Notes under the pieces: generated by a model
The model's input: only the letters and a program-made list of their open reading frames with translations
What the model was told of the DNA's origin: nothing
Databases searched by the model: none
Assembly (NCBI GenBank): GCA_021823165.1
Contig: JAKAOS010000003.1
Span: 1 to 45,697, forward strand
Direction: 5' to 3'
Source: Actinomycetes bacterium
GTDB lineage: Bacteria > Actinomycetota > Acidimicrobiia > Acidimicrobiales > JAKAOS01
DNA: 45,697 bases
In this document: positions 1-7,815 of the stretch, piece by piece
Position numbering within the stretch: the stretch's first letter is position 1
How the letters are laid out: each line of letters opens with the position of its first letter
Program-made: the position numbers and the translations under genes

Positions 1-196
1 CCTCCGGCCCACTCCCAGAATCGGCCCGGCCCACTGCACCGCCAGAGCGCATCGACAACAAAGTTGACGAGGCAGTAGAGGGCAGCTGGGTCGTTGTCGA
101 GGAGCCTTCCAGACCCGCACAGAGGTGACAAACACCGACCTCGGCGACCGGACCGATACCCGCCGCCGCCGGGGGAAATCCCAGCCTGCCACGGGT

Positions 197-793
197 TCAG
201 CCGGTGCAGTCGAACACCCGACAGCCCATGTAGACCAGGCGGGCAACGATGTCCTCCTTCAGCGGCTGTGCGGCTAGGAGCGACCTTTTGCCACGAATGC
301 CGAAGCCCATCTTGGCCTTGCCAAGCCAGTACTTCACGAGTTCGGCGTCCGGGAAGCACTCAAGGCGTAGCTGGCCTGTCTCCGACTTGGCTGGCCAGAT
401 TTCGACTTCTATGCGGCCATGGGCGCCGCCAGGCTCAGGTACATCGGCCGATGCGCGGGCAGGCATCTTCTCCAGAATGAAGCCAGCTTGTAGTAGGAGC
501 TGGCGCACCGACGACACCTCGCTGTTATCAATCAAATCGAAGCTTATGTATGGATACTTGCCCAGGCCGGCACAGCGCACGCAGGCAGTGATGGGCTCTC
601 CGAAAATGGGGCTCTCAAACTTGCAGCCACAGTGGAGCATGTTGCAACGCCACTCAAGGCTCTTGCCCTTTTTAACGAGGAGTTCAAGAGCTTCTCTCAT
701 GTCACTCTGCTCACCCTCGAGAGACCAGCCATCTGCCTCAGAATCGTGATAGAGGGATAAGGTGACGACACAGCCGTCGTGTTCGTCGGTCAT
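197..793 (-). CDS. hypothetical protein with Cys cluster
   Basis: A 198-residue protein of no family I recognise. Residues 50-57 carry C-x4-C-x-C and residues 71-74 carry C-x2-C, a spacing that could hold a zinc ion. The rest is mixed alpha/beta with no signal peptide or membrane segment. The ATG at 793 is preceded by AAAGGAG with 6 bases between, a good ribosome binding site that fixes the start. The opposite strand also carries long open frames here, but they have no comparable start signal. No same-strand partner lies nearby. A metal-binding or nucleic-acid-binding role is only a guess from the cysteines. Confidence 0.6.
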   Translation of the reverse strand: MTDEHDGCVVTLSLYHDSEADGWSLEGEQSDMREALELLVKKGKSLEWRCNMLHCGCKFESPIFGEPITACVRCAGLGKYPYISFDLIDNSEVSSVRQLLLQAGFILEKMPARASADVPEPGGAHGRIEVEIWPAKSETGQLRLECFPDAELVKYWLGKAKMGFGIRGKRSLLAAQPLKEDIVARLVYMGCRVFDCTG

Positions 794-1183
794 TGGTTCT
801 CCTTTCGGTCCTCTTCGATGTCAATACACAGATGAGTGGCTATAAAAAATGCCTAGCCTGGTGACAAGCCATCTTTTGCACACCACCCCATCCGGAGCCG
901 CCGGCCCTTGGTGGCTGACAGAGCAATCATGACCCAGCCCTGTGACATCACCGGCTCGCAAAGACAGCACAGATGCGCCAGAACCACAACCACCGCAACG
1001 ATGAGGCCAGAACTGCAATGTCAGGCCAGCTTTCTGCCCTGATGGGAGGGGCACCGCGCCGGACAACACCACGGCGCTCCTTTTGAGCAGTTCAGCCGTT
1101 TTGGCCGCAGTCGGGCGCAACCGTTACGTGGGAGACCGATCCCGGTAACGGCGTCGAAACACGGCAAGGATAAGAAGGGGGCA
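794..1183. other. 390-bp intergenic region with a hairpin before the ATP-grasp operon
   Basis: No convincing gene. A 99-codon frame on the minus strand (821-1120) has no ribosome binding site and an arbitrary composition. An inverted repeat, CCGTTAC at 1121-1127 and GTAACGG at 1145-1151, has a nested GGGA/TCCC pairing. It lies 32 bases upstream of the ATP-grasp start and could be an operator or a 5' leader hairpin. The promoters of the flanking divergent genes should lie in this stretch. Confidence 0.4.
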
Positions 1184-2623
1184 ATGGGAGACCTCTTCGA
1201 GTCCTACACCATGGGCCCGGAATGGGACGAGATGTTCGCAGCTCCGGCGCTTCCCAGGGAGGAAGCCAGGCTTTTGGCCGAAGCCCTCGGCACCGTAGCC
1301 GAGGCGGAACTGGAACGGCGATGTGCGGAGGCCGCCAGGTCCTTCCGCGACCGTGGGATCACCTTTTCGCTGTCGGGAGAGGAACGACCTTTCCCCCTCG
1401 ACCCGGTGCCGCGTCTGATCCGGCATGACGACTGGAGGATCATCGAGGCCGGGGTGACCCAGAGGGTAAGGGCACTCGAAGCCTTCCTGGCCGACGCCTA
1501 CGGCCAGGGCGAGGTATTCGACGATGGCGTGGTGCCCAGGTCCGTCGTGCTCACCTCGAAGCACTTCCACCGAGCAGCCTGGGGAATCGGCCATCCCGGG
1601 GATCCCAGGATCCACGTGGCAGGCATAGATCTAGTACGGGGTCCCGACGGGCGCTTTTTGGTCCTGGAGGACAATCTCCGCATACCTTCAGGGGTTTCCT
1701 ACGTCATAGAGAATCGGCGCCTTATGGCTCGCATTTTTCCCGAGCTCTTCAATGCCCAACGGGTCCGGCCTGTGGCGGAGTACCCAGAGAAGCTGTTGTC
1801 AGCCCTCAAGGCATCGGCCCGGAGCGGTGGGCCAGACCCCAAGGTTGTCCTACTCACGCCGGGCATCCATAACCCCGCCTACTCCGAGCACGTCTTTCTG
1901 GCCCGCCAGATGGGCGTGGACCTGGTGGAGGGGGCGGATCTCAGATGCCGGGACAACATGGTTTGGCTGCGGACCACAAAGGGAGACCAACGCGTAGACG
2001 TCCTCTACCGCAGGGTCGATGACGAGTACCTCGACCCGGTCCATTTCCGGCCGGAGTCCGTCCTGGGTTGCCCCGGCGTCCTCAACGCGGCCCGCGCCAA
2101 CAACGTCATAATCGCGAACGCCGTGGGCAACGGGGTAGCCGACGACAAGCTGGTCTGCACCTACGTCGGGGACATGATCCGCTACTACCTCGGCGAAAAG
2201 CCACTCTTGGAAAGCCCCAAGACCTATCGGCTGGCCGAGCCCGAGCAGATGTCGGAGGCCTTGGCACGCATGGACCAGTTGGTTTTCAAACCCGTCGACG
2301 GGTCGGGAGGCAAGGGCCTGGTCTTCGGCCCCGATGCAAAGGACTCCGAACTGGAACAACTCCGCCGCCTGATCCACAGCGATCCGCGGTCCTGGATTGC
2401 CCAGGAGGTGATCAGGCTTTCCTGTGTTCCCTCACGCACCCCTGATGGGCTGAGGCCCAGGCACGTCGATCTGAGACCCTTTGCGATAAACGACGGGAAC
2501 AGGATCTGGGTAATGCCGGGAGGCCTTACCAGGGTGTCGCAGTCGGGCGAAAGCCTGGTCGTCAACTCGAGTCAGGGGGGTGGGTCCAAAGACACCTGGG
2601 TGCTTACGGAGCCGCCTTGCTGA
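1184..2623 (+). CDS. circularly permuted ATP-grasp family protein
   Basis: A 479-residue protein of the circularly permuted ATP-grasp type (old DUF404/DUF407). Family landmarks are LEDNLRIPSG at 161-170 followed by SYVIENR, the FKPVDGSGGKG nucleotide-binding stretch near 370, and a C-terminal GGLTRV segment near 450 with SQGGGSKD. ATP-grasp enzymes ligate a carboxylate to an amine or thiol; the substrate of this branch is not known to me. The ATG at 1184 follows AGAAGGGGG. The gene overlaps the alpha-E gene by 7 bases and is followed by a transglutaminase-like gene, a trio found together in many bacteria and thought to make or process a peptide-like product. Confidence 0.9.
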   Translation: MGDLFESYTMGPEWDEMFAAPALPREEARLLAEALGTVAEAELERRCAEAARSFRDRGITFSLSGEERPFPLDPVPRLIRHDDWRIIEAGVTQRVRALEAFLADAYGQGEVFDDGVVPRSVVLTSKHFHRAAWGIGHPGDPRIHVAGIDLVRGPDGRFLVLEDNLRIPSGVSYVIENRRLMARIFPELFNAQRVRPVAEYPEKLLSALKASARSGGPDPKVVLLTPGIHNPAYSEHVFLARQMGVDLVEGADLRCRDNMVWLRTTKGDQRVDVLYRRVDDEYLDPVHFRPESVLGCPGVLNAARANNVIIANAVGNGVADDKLVCTYVGDMIRYYLGEKPLLESPKTYRLAEPEQMSEALARMDQLVFKPVDGSGGKGLVFGPDAKDSELEQLRRLIHSDPRSWIAQEVIRLSCVPSRTPDGLRPRHVDLRPFAINDGNRIWVMPGGLTRVSQSGESLVVNSSQGGGSKDTWVLTEPPC

Positions 2624-3609
2624 CCCGCATGGCGGAATCACTGTTCTGGGTGGGCCGCTACACCGAGAGAGCGGATGACACCGCTCGGATACTGGACGTG
2701 ACCCTTCACAACGTACTCGAGGGATCCAACCTTGATGCTTCGGTCGTCCTCGCCGAGCTGTGCCACACGATGGGCATCGATGTTCCCCCCGAGGGCCTGT
2801 CTCCCGCCGCGGTGACCGAGGCACTCGCCTATAGCGACGACGGCTCCTCCTCGATCGTCGCATCGGTGCGCTCGGCCAGGGAGGCAGCCAGGGGCGTGCG
2901 GCAGGCGATCTCGGCCGAGCTGTGGGAATGTCTCAATGCCACCCACTACGAAATGCCCTCGGCCGTCACAAAGGCAGCATCCATGGGTCCTCACTCCCTG
3001 TTCCGATACACAAAGGAGCGGGCCGCCCTCACGGCGGGACTTGCGGACTCGACCATGAGCCGGGACGAGGGATGGCACTTTTTGGTCTTGGGCCGGAACC
3101 TGGAGCGGGTGGACATGACTGCGCGCCTTTTGCTGGCAAGCCACCACGGCACCGGGGGACAGCAGGACTGGGCCACCACCCTTCGGTGCTGCTCGGCCCA
3201 TGAGGCCTATTTGAAGACCTACCAAAGCCCGCCCAGTGCGCGACCGGCACTGGAGTTCCTCCTCACCAGCCGAAGCTTCCCACGCAGCATCTACTTCGCT
3301 TTATCCTCTGCCGAGCAGGCGGCTTCGGCGGCACTCAACCACAACTCCCGGCATCCCTCCCAGAACCCGGCCCTCAGGCTTTTGGGAGGGGCGAGGGCAT
3401 GGCTGGAGTTCTCCGAAACCGACGCCCTGGTCGCCTCACTACCCAATGCGCTGGGCCGTCTCCAGCAAGCCTGCGCCGAAGCAAGCGACCTGTTATGGGG
3501 AGCTTCAACCCCTCAGGAAAGGTGCTCCTCCTGGGCCAGCGAGCCAATCGCCCTGTCCCGGGTGACCCACCTGGTGAGCCGTGAACGCCAGGCAGCGGAG
3601 ACGTCATGA
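2617..3609 (+). CDS. alpha-E domain-containing protein
   Basis: A 330-residue, largely helical protein of the alpha-E family (old DUF403). The N-terminus, MLTRMAESLFWVGRYTERAD, is the family signature and decides for the TTG start at 2617, inside the last codons of the ATP-grasp gene. The 7-base overlap implies translational coupling. Alpha-E proteins almost always accompany circularly permuted ATP-grasp enzymes and transglutaminase-like proteases, as here; some genomes carry fusions of the two. No catalytic motif is visible, so a partner or scaffold role for the ATP-grasp enzyme is inferred. The stop overlaps the next start as ATGA. Confidence 0.88.
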   Translation: MLTRMAESLFWVGRYTERADDTARILDVTLHNVLEGSNLDASVVLAELCHTMGIDVPPEGLSPAAVTEALAYSDDGSSSIVASVRSAREAARGVRQAISAELWECLNATHYEMPSAVTKAASMGPHSLFRYTKERAALTAGLADSTMSRDEGWHFLVLGRNLERVDMTARLLLASHHGTGGQQDWATTLRCCSAHEAYLKTYQSPPSARPALEFLLTSRSFPRSIYFALSSAEQAASAALNHNSRHPSQNPALRLLGGARAWLEFSETDALVASLPNALGRLQQACAEASDLLWGASTPQERCSSWASEPIALSRVTHLVSRERQAAETS

Positions 3610-4445
3610 CCTGGCGCATCGCATGCCGGCATCAGACCTCCTACCGCTACCAGGGACCGGCGTATGCGTCCTTCAACGAGGTGAGGATCAGCCCCCTCAC
3701 CACGCTGCGCCAGACGGTCCTGGAGGCCGACGTGACCGTCGAGCCCAAGGTCTCCTGCTACCGCTACTGGGACTACTGGGGCACCCTCGTCCACTGCTTC
3801 GACCTGCACGATCCCCACACCGAACTGGTGGTGACGGCCGACTCCATTACCGAGGTCGATCCGCCTCCGCCTCCGGTGGCCGGCTCCTGGGAGACCATCC
3901 ATTCGCCAGAGACTGTCGAACGGTTTTCCGAGCTGCTCATGCCAACCCACTTCGTGCCCGCGGACCCAGACCTGGCACGCGAGGCCAGGCACATCGTTAG
4001 GGGACTGGAACCCCTGGCTGCGGCCGGGGCACTGGCGGAATGGACCCGAGCCAGGCTGGCCTACGAACCAGGGGCCACCGCTGTTTCCACCTCGGCAACG
4101 GAGGCTCTGCGAATGGGACGGGGCGTCTGCCAGGACTTTGCCCATCTGCTGCTCCTGATGCTGCGCAGCGTGGGCATACCCGCCCGCTACGTCTCTGGAT
4201 ATCTCCACCCCCACCCCGATGCCGGGGTGGGGGCGACGGTCCTCGCGGAGAGCCACGCCTGGGTGGATGCGTGGCTCGGGGACTGGGTGGCTATCGACCC
4301 CACAAACATGACGCCGGTCAGCACGGGACATGTGACGGTGGCACGGGGCCGGGACTACGAAGACGTCCCGCCAATTCGCGGCGTCTACCAGGGAGACGCC
4401 GTCGATCAACTGTCGGTCAGGGTCGAGATGACCCGGCTTCGCTGA
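3606..4445 (+). CDS. transglutaminase-like cysteine protease
   Basis: A 279-residue transglutaminase-superfamily protein. The N-terminal beta-rich region (residues 1-90, with RHQTSYRYQGPAY near the start) matches the transglutaminase N-terminal domain. The catalytic core follows, with Cys175 in GRGVCQDFAH, His217 in ESHAWVDAW and Asp231 in AIDPTN forming the expected Cys-His-Asp triad. No signal peptide is visible, so it is probably cytoplasmic. The ATGA overlap with the alpha-E gene shows coupling. In this cluster type the enzyme is presumed to hydrolyse or transfer a peptide or amide bond made by the ATP-grasp partner. The substrate is unknown. Confidence 0.88.
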   Translation: MTWRIACRHQTSYRYQGPAYASFNEVRISPLTTLRQTVLEADVTVEPKVSCYRYWDYWGTLVHCFDLHDPHTELVVTADSITEVDPPPPPVAGSWETIHSPETVERFSELLMPTHFVPADPDLAREARHIVRGLEPLAAAGALAEWTRARLAYEPGATAVSTSATEALRMGRGVCQDFAHLLLLMLRSVGIPARYVSGYLHPHPDAGVGATVLAESHAWVDAWLGDWVAIDPTNMTPVSTGHVTVARGRDYEDVPPIRGVYQGDAVDQLSVRVEMTRLR

Positions 4446-4448
4446 ACT

Positions 4449-4463
4449 CCTCGCTAGGCGAGG
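4449..4463. terminator. hairpin between convergent genes
   Basis: CCTCGC-TAG-GCGAGG forms a perfect 6-bp stem in the 24-bp gap between the transglutaminase stop and the sufB stop. There is no T-run, as is common in high-GC actinobacteria. Its position between converging genes suggests a bidirectional terminator. Confidence 0.35.
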
Positions 4464-4469
4464 GAGAAC

Positions 4470-5870
4470 TCAGCCGACCGAGCCCTCCATCTGCAGCTCG
4501 ATGAGCCGGCTCCACTCCACTGCGTACTCCATGGGCAGGGTCTTGGTGACGGGCTCGATGAATCCGTTGACGATCATCCCCATGGCCTCGGACTCCGAAA
4601 GCCCCCGGCTCATCAGGTAGAAGAGCTGGTCCTCACCGACCTTGGAGACGGTCGCCTCGTGGCCTATCTGGGCGTCCCGCTCCCCCACCTCCATATACGG
4701 AAGGGTCTTGGAGACGCTGTCCTGGTCCAGGATCAAAGCGTCGCAGCGCACAAAGCTCTTGGAGTTCTTTGCACCCTCATCCACGTGCACCAAGCCCCGG
4801 TAGGTGGTGGTCCCGCCGTCTTTGGATATCGACTTGGACACGATGGTCGAGGTCGTCTCGGGAGCCGCATGTACCATCTTGGCACCCGCGTCCTGGTGCT
4901 GGCCCTCCCCGGCGTAGGCGACGGAAAGCACCTCACCGGAGGCTTTGGGGCCCATGAGATAGACGCTGGGGTACTTCATGGTGAGCCGGGATCCGATGTT
5001 GCCATCGATCCACTCGACCCGCGCCTCGGTCTCGGCCCGTGCCCGCTTGGTGACCAGGTTGTAGACGTTGTTGGACCAGTTCTGGATCGTCGTGTAGGTG
5101 ATGCGTGCACCCGGCTTGGCAATCAGCTCCACCACCGCGGAGTGCAGGGAGTCCGAGGTGTAGACGGGGGCAGAACAGCCCTCGATGTAGTGCACCTGGG
5201 AACCCTCGTCCGCGATGATCAGCGTCCGCTCGAACTGGCCCATGTTCTCGGCGTTTATGCGGAAATAAGCCTGAAGCGGCATGGAGACGGTGACGCCGGG
5301 TGGGACATAGATGAAGGATCCGCCCGACCACACCGCCGAGTTCAGGGCTGCGAACTTGTTGTCGTTGGGGGGGATGACCGTCCCGAAGTAGGAGCGAACC
5401 AGCTCTGGGTACTCCCGAACGGCCGTATCCATGTCGCAGAAGATGACTCCCTGCGCCTCCAGGTCGGCCCGGTTGCGGTGGTAGACGACCTCGGACTCAT
5501 ACTGGGCGGTGACGCCCGCCAGGTACTTGCGCTCGGCCTCTGGGATCCCCAGCTTCTCATAGGTCCGCTTGACCGACTCGGGCAGCTGCTCCCACGCGTC
5601 GACCTGCTTCTCGGTCGGCTTTATGTAGTAGTAGATGTCCTGGAAATCGAGGTCCGGCATGTTGACGGCGAACCATTTGGCCATGGGGCGCCTCTCGAAG
5701 TGCCGGAAGGACTTGAGCCGGAAGTTCCGCATCCAGTCCGGCTCACCCTTCATCCAAGACATCTCGCGGACGATGTCCTCGTTCAGGCCCTTCTTCGGCT
5801 TGAACACGTAATCTTCGACATCGCTCCACCCGAGTTTGTACCGTCCCAGGTCCAATTCGGTGGTGGCCAT
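4470..5870 (-). CDS. sufB: Fe-S cluster assembly scaffold SufB
   Basis: A 466-residue SufB, the scaffold subunit of the SUF iron-sulfur assembly complex (SufBCD). It shows the family N-terminus ([16 protein letters not shown]), the [13 protein letters not shown] stretch, a conserved Cys in [10 protein letters not shown] and the [22 protein letters not shown]-terminal region with the functional His/Glu. The ATG at 5870 follows CGAGGAG with 7 bases between. SufB normally sits in a sufR-sufB-sufD-sufC-sufS-sufU operon. Here the transcript would run toward a convergent gene and no other suf gene is in the window, so it stands alone. A 16-bp palindrome lies 57 bp upstream. Confidence 0.95.
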   Translation of the reverse strand: MATTELDLGRYKLGWSDVEDYVFKPKKGLNEDIVREMSWMKGEPDWMRNFRLKSFRHFERRPMAKWFAVNMPDLDFQDIYYYIKPTEKQVDAWEQLPESVKRTYEKLGIPEAERKYLAGVTAQYESEVVYHRNRADLEAQGVIFCDMDTAVREYPELVRSYFGTVIPPNDNKFAALNSAVWSGGSFIYVPPGVTVSMPLQAYFRINAENMGQFERTLIIADEGSQVHYIEGCSAPVYTSDSLHSAVVELIAKPGARITYTTIQNWSNNVYNLVTKRARAETEARVEWIDGNIGSRLTMKYPSVYLMGPKASGEVLSVAYAGEGQHQDAGAKMVHAAPETTSTIVSKSISKDGGTTTYRGLVHVDEGAKNSKSFVRCDALILDQDSVSKTLPYMEVGERDAQIGHEATVSKVGEDQLFYLMSRGLSESEAMGMIVNGFIEPVTKTLPMEYAVEWSRLIELQMEGSVG

Positions 5871-5926
5871 CGATCACTCCTCGTTCCAGCGAAACCCGGA
5901 AGGGCGAGCGCCTCCCGTCGGATTAA

Positions 5927-5942
5927 CACTATCCGGATAGTG
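5927..5942. promoter_or_regulatory. 16-bp perfect palindrome upstream of sufB
   Basis: CACTATCCGGATAGTG is an exact inverted repeat in the 177-bp gap upstream of sufB. A TTGTCA hexamer on the sufB strand (5941-5946) overlaps its edge and could be a -35 box, though I see no strong -10. It is probably the operator of a dimeric regulator of sufB; Rrf2-family (IscR/SufR-like) proteins are obvious candidates but none is encoded nearby. Confidence 0.55.
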
Positions 5943-6047
5943 ACAACCCTAGCCACTTGCGAAGGAAGGACGGTAAGGGGAGGGCAACTTCTCCTTTCGG
6001 CACCCGCTGGTGGGCCCAACCAAAAGCCCTACGGGACCTCCGCCGCG

Positions 6048-7580
6048 TCAGGGCCGGAAGTAGAAGTTGAGTGGCACCCCGCCTGCCGCTGAGAAGGAAA
6101 CGGGGCGTCCCCCCACCGACATGGAGAGATTGACCGGGTCCCCGGCCCTCACCCACAGAGAACCGCCAATCGACGCCAGCACCCGCACCTGACCCGGGTA
6201 CAGGGTCCCTTCCCATGCGACGGCGCCGGTCGGGCTTGGGAGCTCCTCGACCCAGCAGGGGCCGCTACCGGTGTCCTTCATGACCACGGCAAAGGTCCCG
6301 GTTCCGACGGAGTAGGCAAGGGTGCCGGCCGCGTTGGAACTCGCCTTGAGTGCCACTGTGGCGTGGCTGGGTTGAACCCGGGTGGGCTGGTTCGCGACCC
6401 GGGGATGGGACCTGGGCACGGGTTGAGAGACCACCACCGCGGTCACCGAAACCGCAACTATTGCAACGGCAGCGGGAACCAGGACCGAGGGGGCCCGAAG
6501 CTGATCCCATAGCGATGAGCGTTCCTGGCGCTCCGGATAGGTGGCCGCCAGGCTCACGGCTCCGCGGCCTGCGGAGACCCGGTCCCCCTGCAATGGCCTC
6601 GCTGGCACCTGCGGCCTGGCTGGCACTCTCTCCAGCACCCCGGCTCCCGCATCGGCATAGGCGGGATCCTCGGCACCGGCCAGCGAGTCGGCAAAGATGG
6701 CCGTCTCCTCGGCCTCCTCGTCGCCCGTCGCTGCAGGGAGCACAGCGGCAGCGTTGCCACTACCGCCATTGGGATCAGCGGCAGCCGCCCTTCGGGCCTC
6801 AGGTGCCTGAGCGGCCCGTACGCCGTCCCTGAGATCCACCTGGAAATCGCTCCCGGCAACAGCCTGGCCAGCATCCTCATTCACCGTTTCCGGACCAGGG
6901 CCGGGACTGGCCTCTTGCTGAAGGGCACCGGCCTCTTGCTGAAGGGCACTGGCCTCTTGCTGAAGGGCAGCGGCGGATGGGGAGACTCCGGCGTCAGAGG
7001 TCTGAGCGGGAGGTGCAAAGGCGCTTTCCCTTGCTGCATCGCGAAGCTGGGCGGCAAGAGGAGCAAGGGGCGACTCGACGCCCTTGGGCGGGGAGGGCTC
7101 CAGAGCTTCAGGCCTGGGGGCGACACCTGAAACCGTGCGGCCGTCGGTGGCCGCCCAGGCCGCAGCCGGTTCAGCGGTCCCCTCCCCGGGGGGGAGCGGG
7201 GAGGAGGGCGAGGAGGACAGCCGGGTCGGAACCGAGGGCCGTTCCAACGGGACCACGGGCCCAGGGCGCTCGGCGCGGCGCCGGTCGCCACCGGCTACCT
7301 CGGGCGCCGATGGCCTCTTCGGCCGGAGCGGCGGCACGGGATGCAACAAACCCTCCGACACCCCGTCAATGGCCTCTCCGGGCGGCTCGTCGTCCTTGTC
7401 CTTGGTGAGATCGACCACGGCGGTGGGCCGACCCTTGGTCACTCCTCCGAGAACCTGCAGCGACCGCTCGTAGTCGGACACCGAACGGCTCTGAGATGTG
7501 GGGCCGCCGCGCCTGCGGTAGGCGTACATGCCACCAAGCGCCGCGGCAGTCACCGCGAACACGATGTCGATAGTCGGCAT
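6048..7580 (-). CDS. membrane protein with C-terminal DUF4115-like domain
   Basis: A 510-residue protein from ATG 7580, preceded by GGAGG 11 bases away. A longer reading from TTG 7670 adds 30 residues and a second hydrophobic stretch. The order is an N-terminal membrane segment (IDIVFAVTAAALGGMYAY), about 330 residues of Pro/Ala/Glu-rich low complexity with a three-unit heptad repeat, a second membrane segment (VLVPAAVAIVAVSVTAVVV), then a C-terminal domain with CWVEE, EGTLYPGQ, SLWVRAGDP and VGGRPV. That last pattern resembles the RodZ C-terminal DUF4115 domain. No helix-turn-helix of RodZ is present. It lies downstream of the FtsH-like gene on the same strand, so it may share its transcript. 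Function unknown. Confidence 0.6.
   Translation of the reverse strand: MPTIDIVFAVTAAALGGMYAYRRRGGPTSQSRSVSDYERSLQVLGGVTKGRPTAVVDLTKDKDDEPPGEAIDGVSEGLLHPVPPLRPKRPSAPEVAGGDRRRAERPGPVVPLERPSVPTRLSSSPSSPLPPGEGTAEPAAAWAATDGRTVSGVAPRPEALEPSPPKGVESPLAPLAAQLRDAARESAFAPPAQTSDAGVSPSAAALQQEASALQQEAGALQQEASPGPGPETVNEDAGQAVAGSDFQVDLRDGVRAAQAPEARRAAAADPNGGSGNAAAVLPAATGDEEAEETAIFADSLAGAEDPAYADAGAGVLERVPARPQVPARPLQGDRVSAGRGAVSLAATYPERQERSSLWDQLRAPSVLVPAAVAIVAVSVTAVVVSQPVPRSHPRVANQPTRVQPSHATVALKASSNAAGTLAYSVGTGTFAVVMKDTGSGPCWVEELPSPTGAVAWEGTLYPGQVRVLASIGGSLWVRAGDPVNLSMSVGGRPVSFSAAGGVPLNFYFRP
6909..6971 (-). repeat. three tandem 21-bp coding repeats
   Basis: Three almost identical 21-bp units (6909-6929, 6930-6950, 6951-6971) differ only at their last bases. 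They encode a seven-residue unit, ALQQEA plus one small residue, three times. The period keeps the frame and matches a coiled-coil heptad, so copy number could change without breaking the gene. Confidence 0.85.
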
Positions 7581-7815
7581 CGATACGACAGCCTCCAAAA
7601 GGGGTACCAACCCCAAACCTCCGGCCAGGACGGCCCAGCGCCGCCTGGTCAACGCCAGGCTAACCGACAAATGCCCCTATGTCCTGAACTTTGCCGCTCC
7701 GCCCGGCCGGCATCGGCGTGGTTGCCATGACCCCCGCTTGGGCAGTGAAGGGGGCCGAGCTCGCCAGGGCGCCCCGCGGGCTCACAGGAAGGACTCTGCC
7801 TACAGGACCTGGCCC

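Noticed and set aside
821-1120. 99-codon minus-strand frame in the first intergenic region
   Set aside because: No ribosome binding site, no plausible domain, arbitrary composition.
5927-5942. Naming the sufB palindrome an IscR or SufR site
   Set aside because: It does not clearly match a consensus I can recall and no regulator gene is present; kept only as a candidate operator.
4659-6092. 477-codon open frame antisense to sufB
   Set aside because: Long antisense frames arise from GC-rich codon bias; the protein is low in complexity and the sense strand is clearly SufB.
6909-6971. CRISPR-like direct repeats
   Set aside because: Tandem with no spacers, in frame within a gene; a coding heptad repeat.
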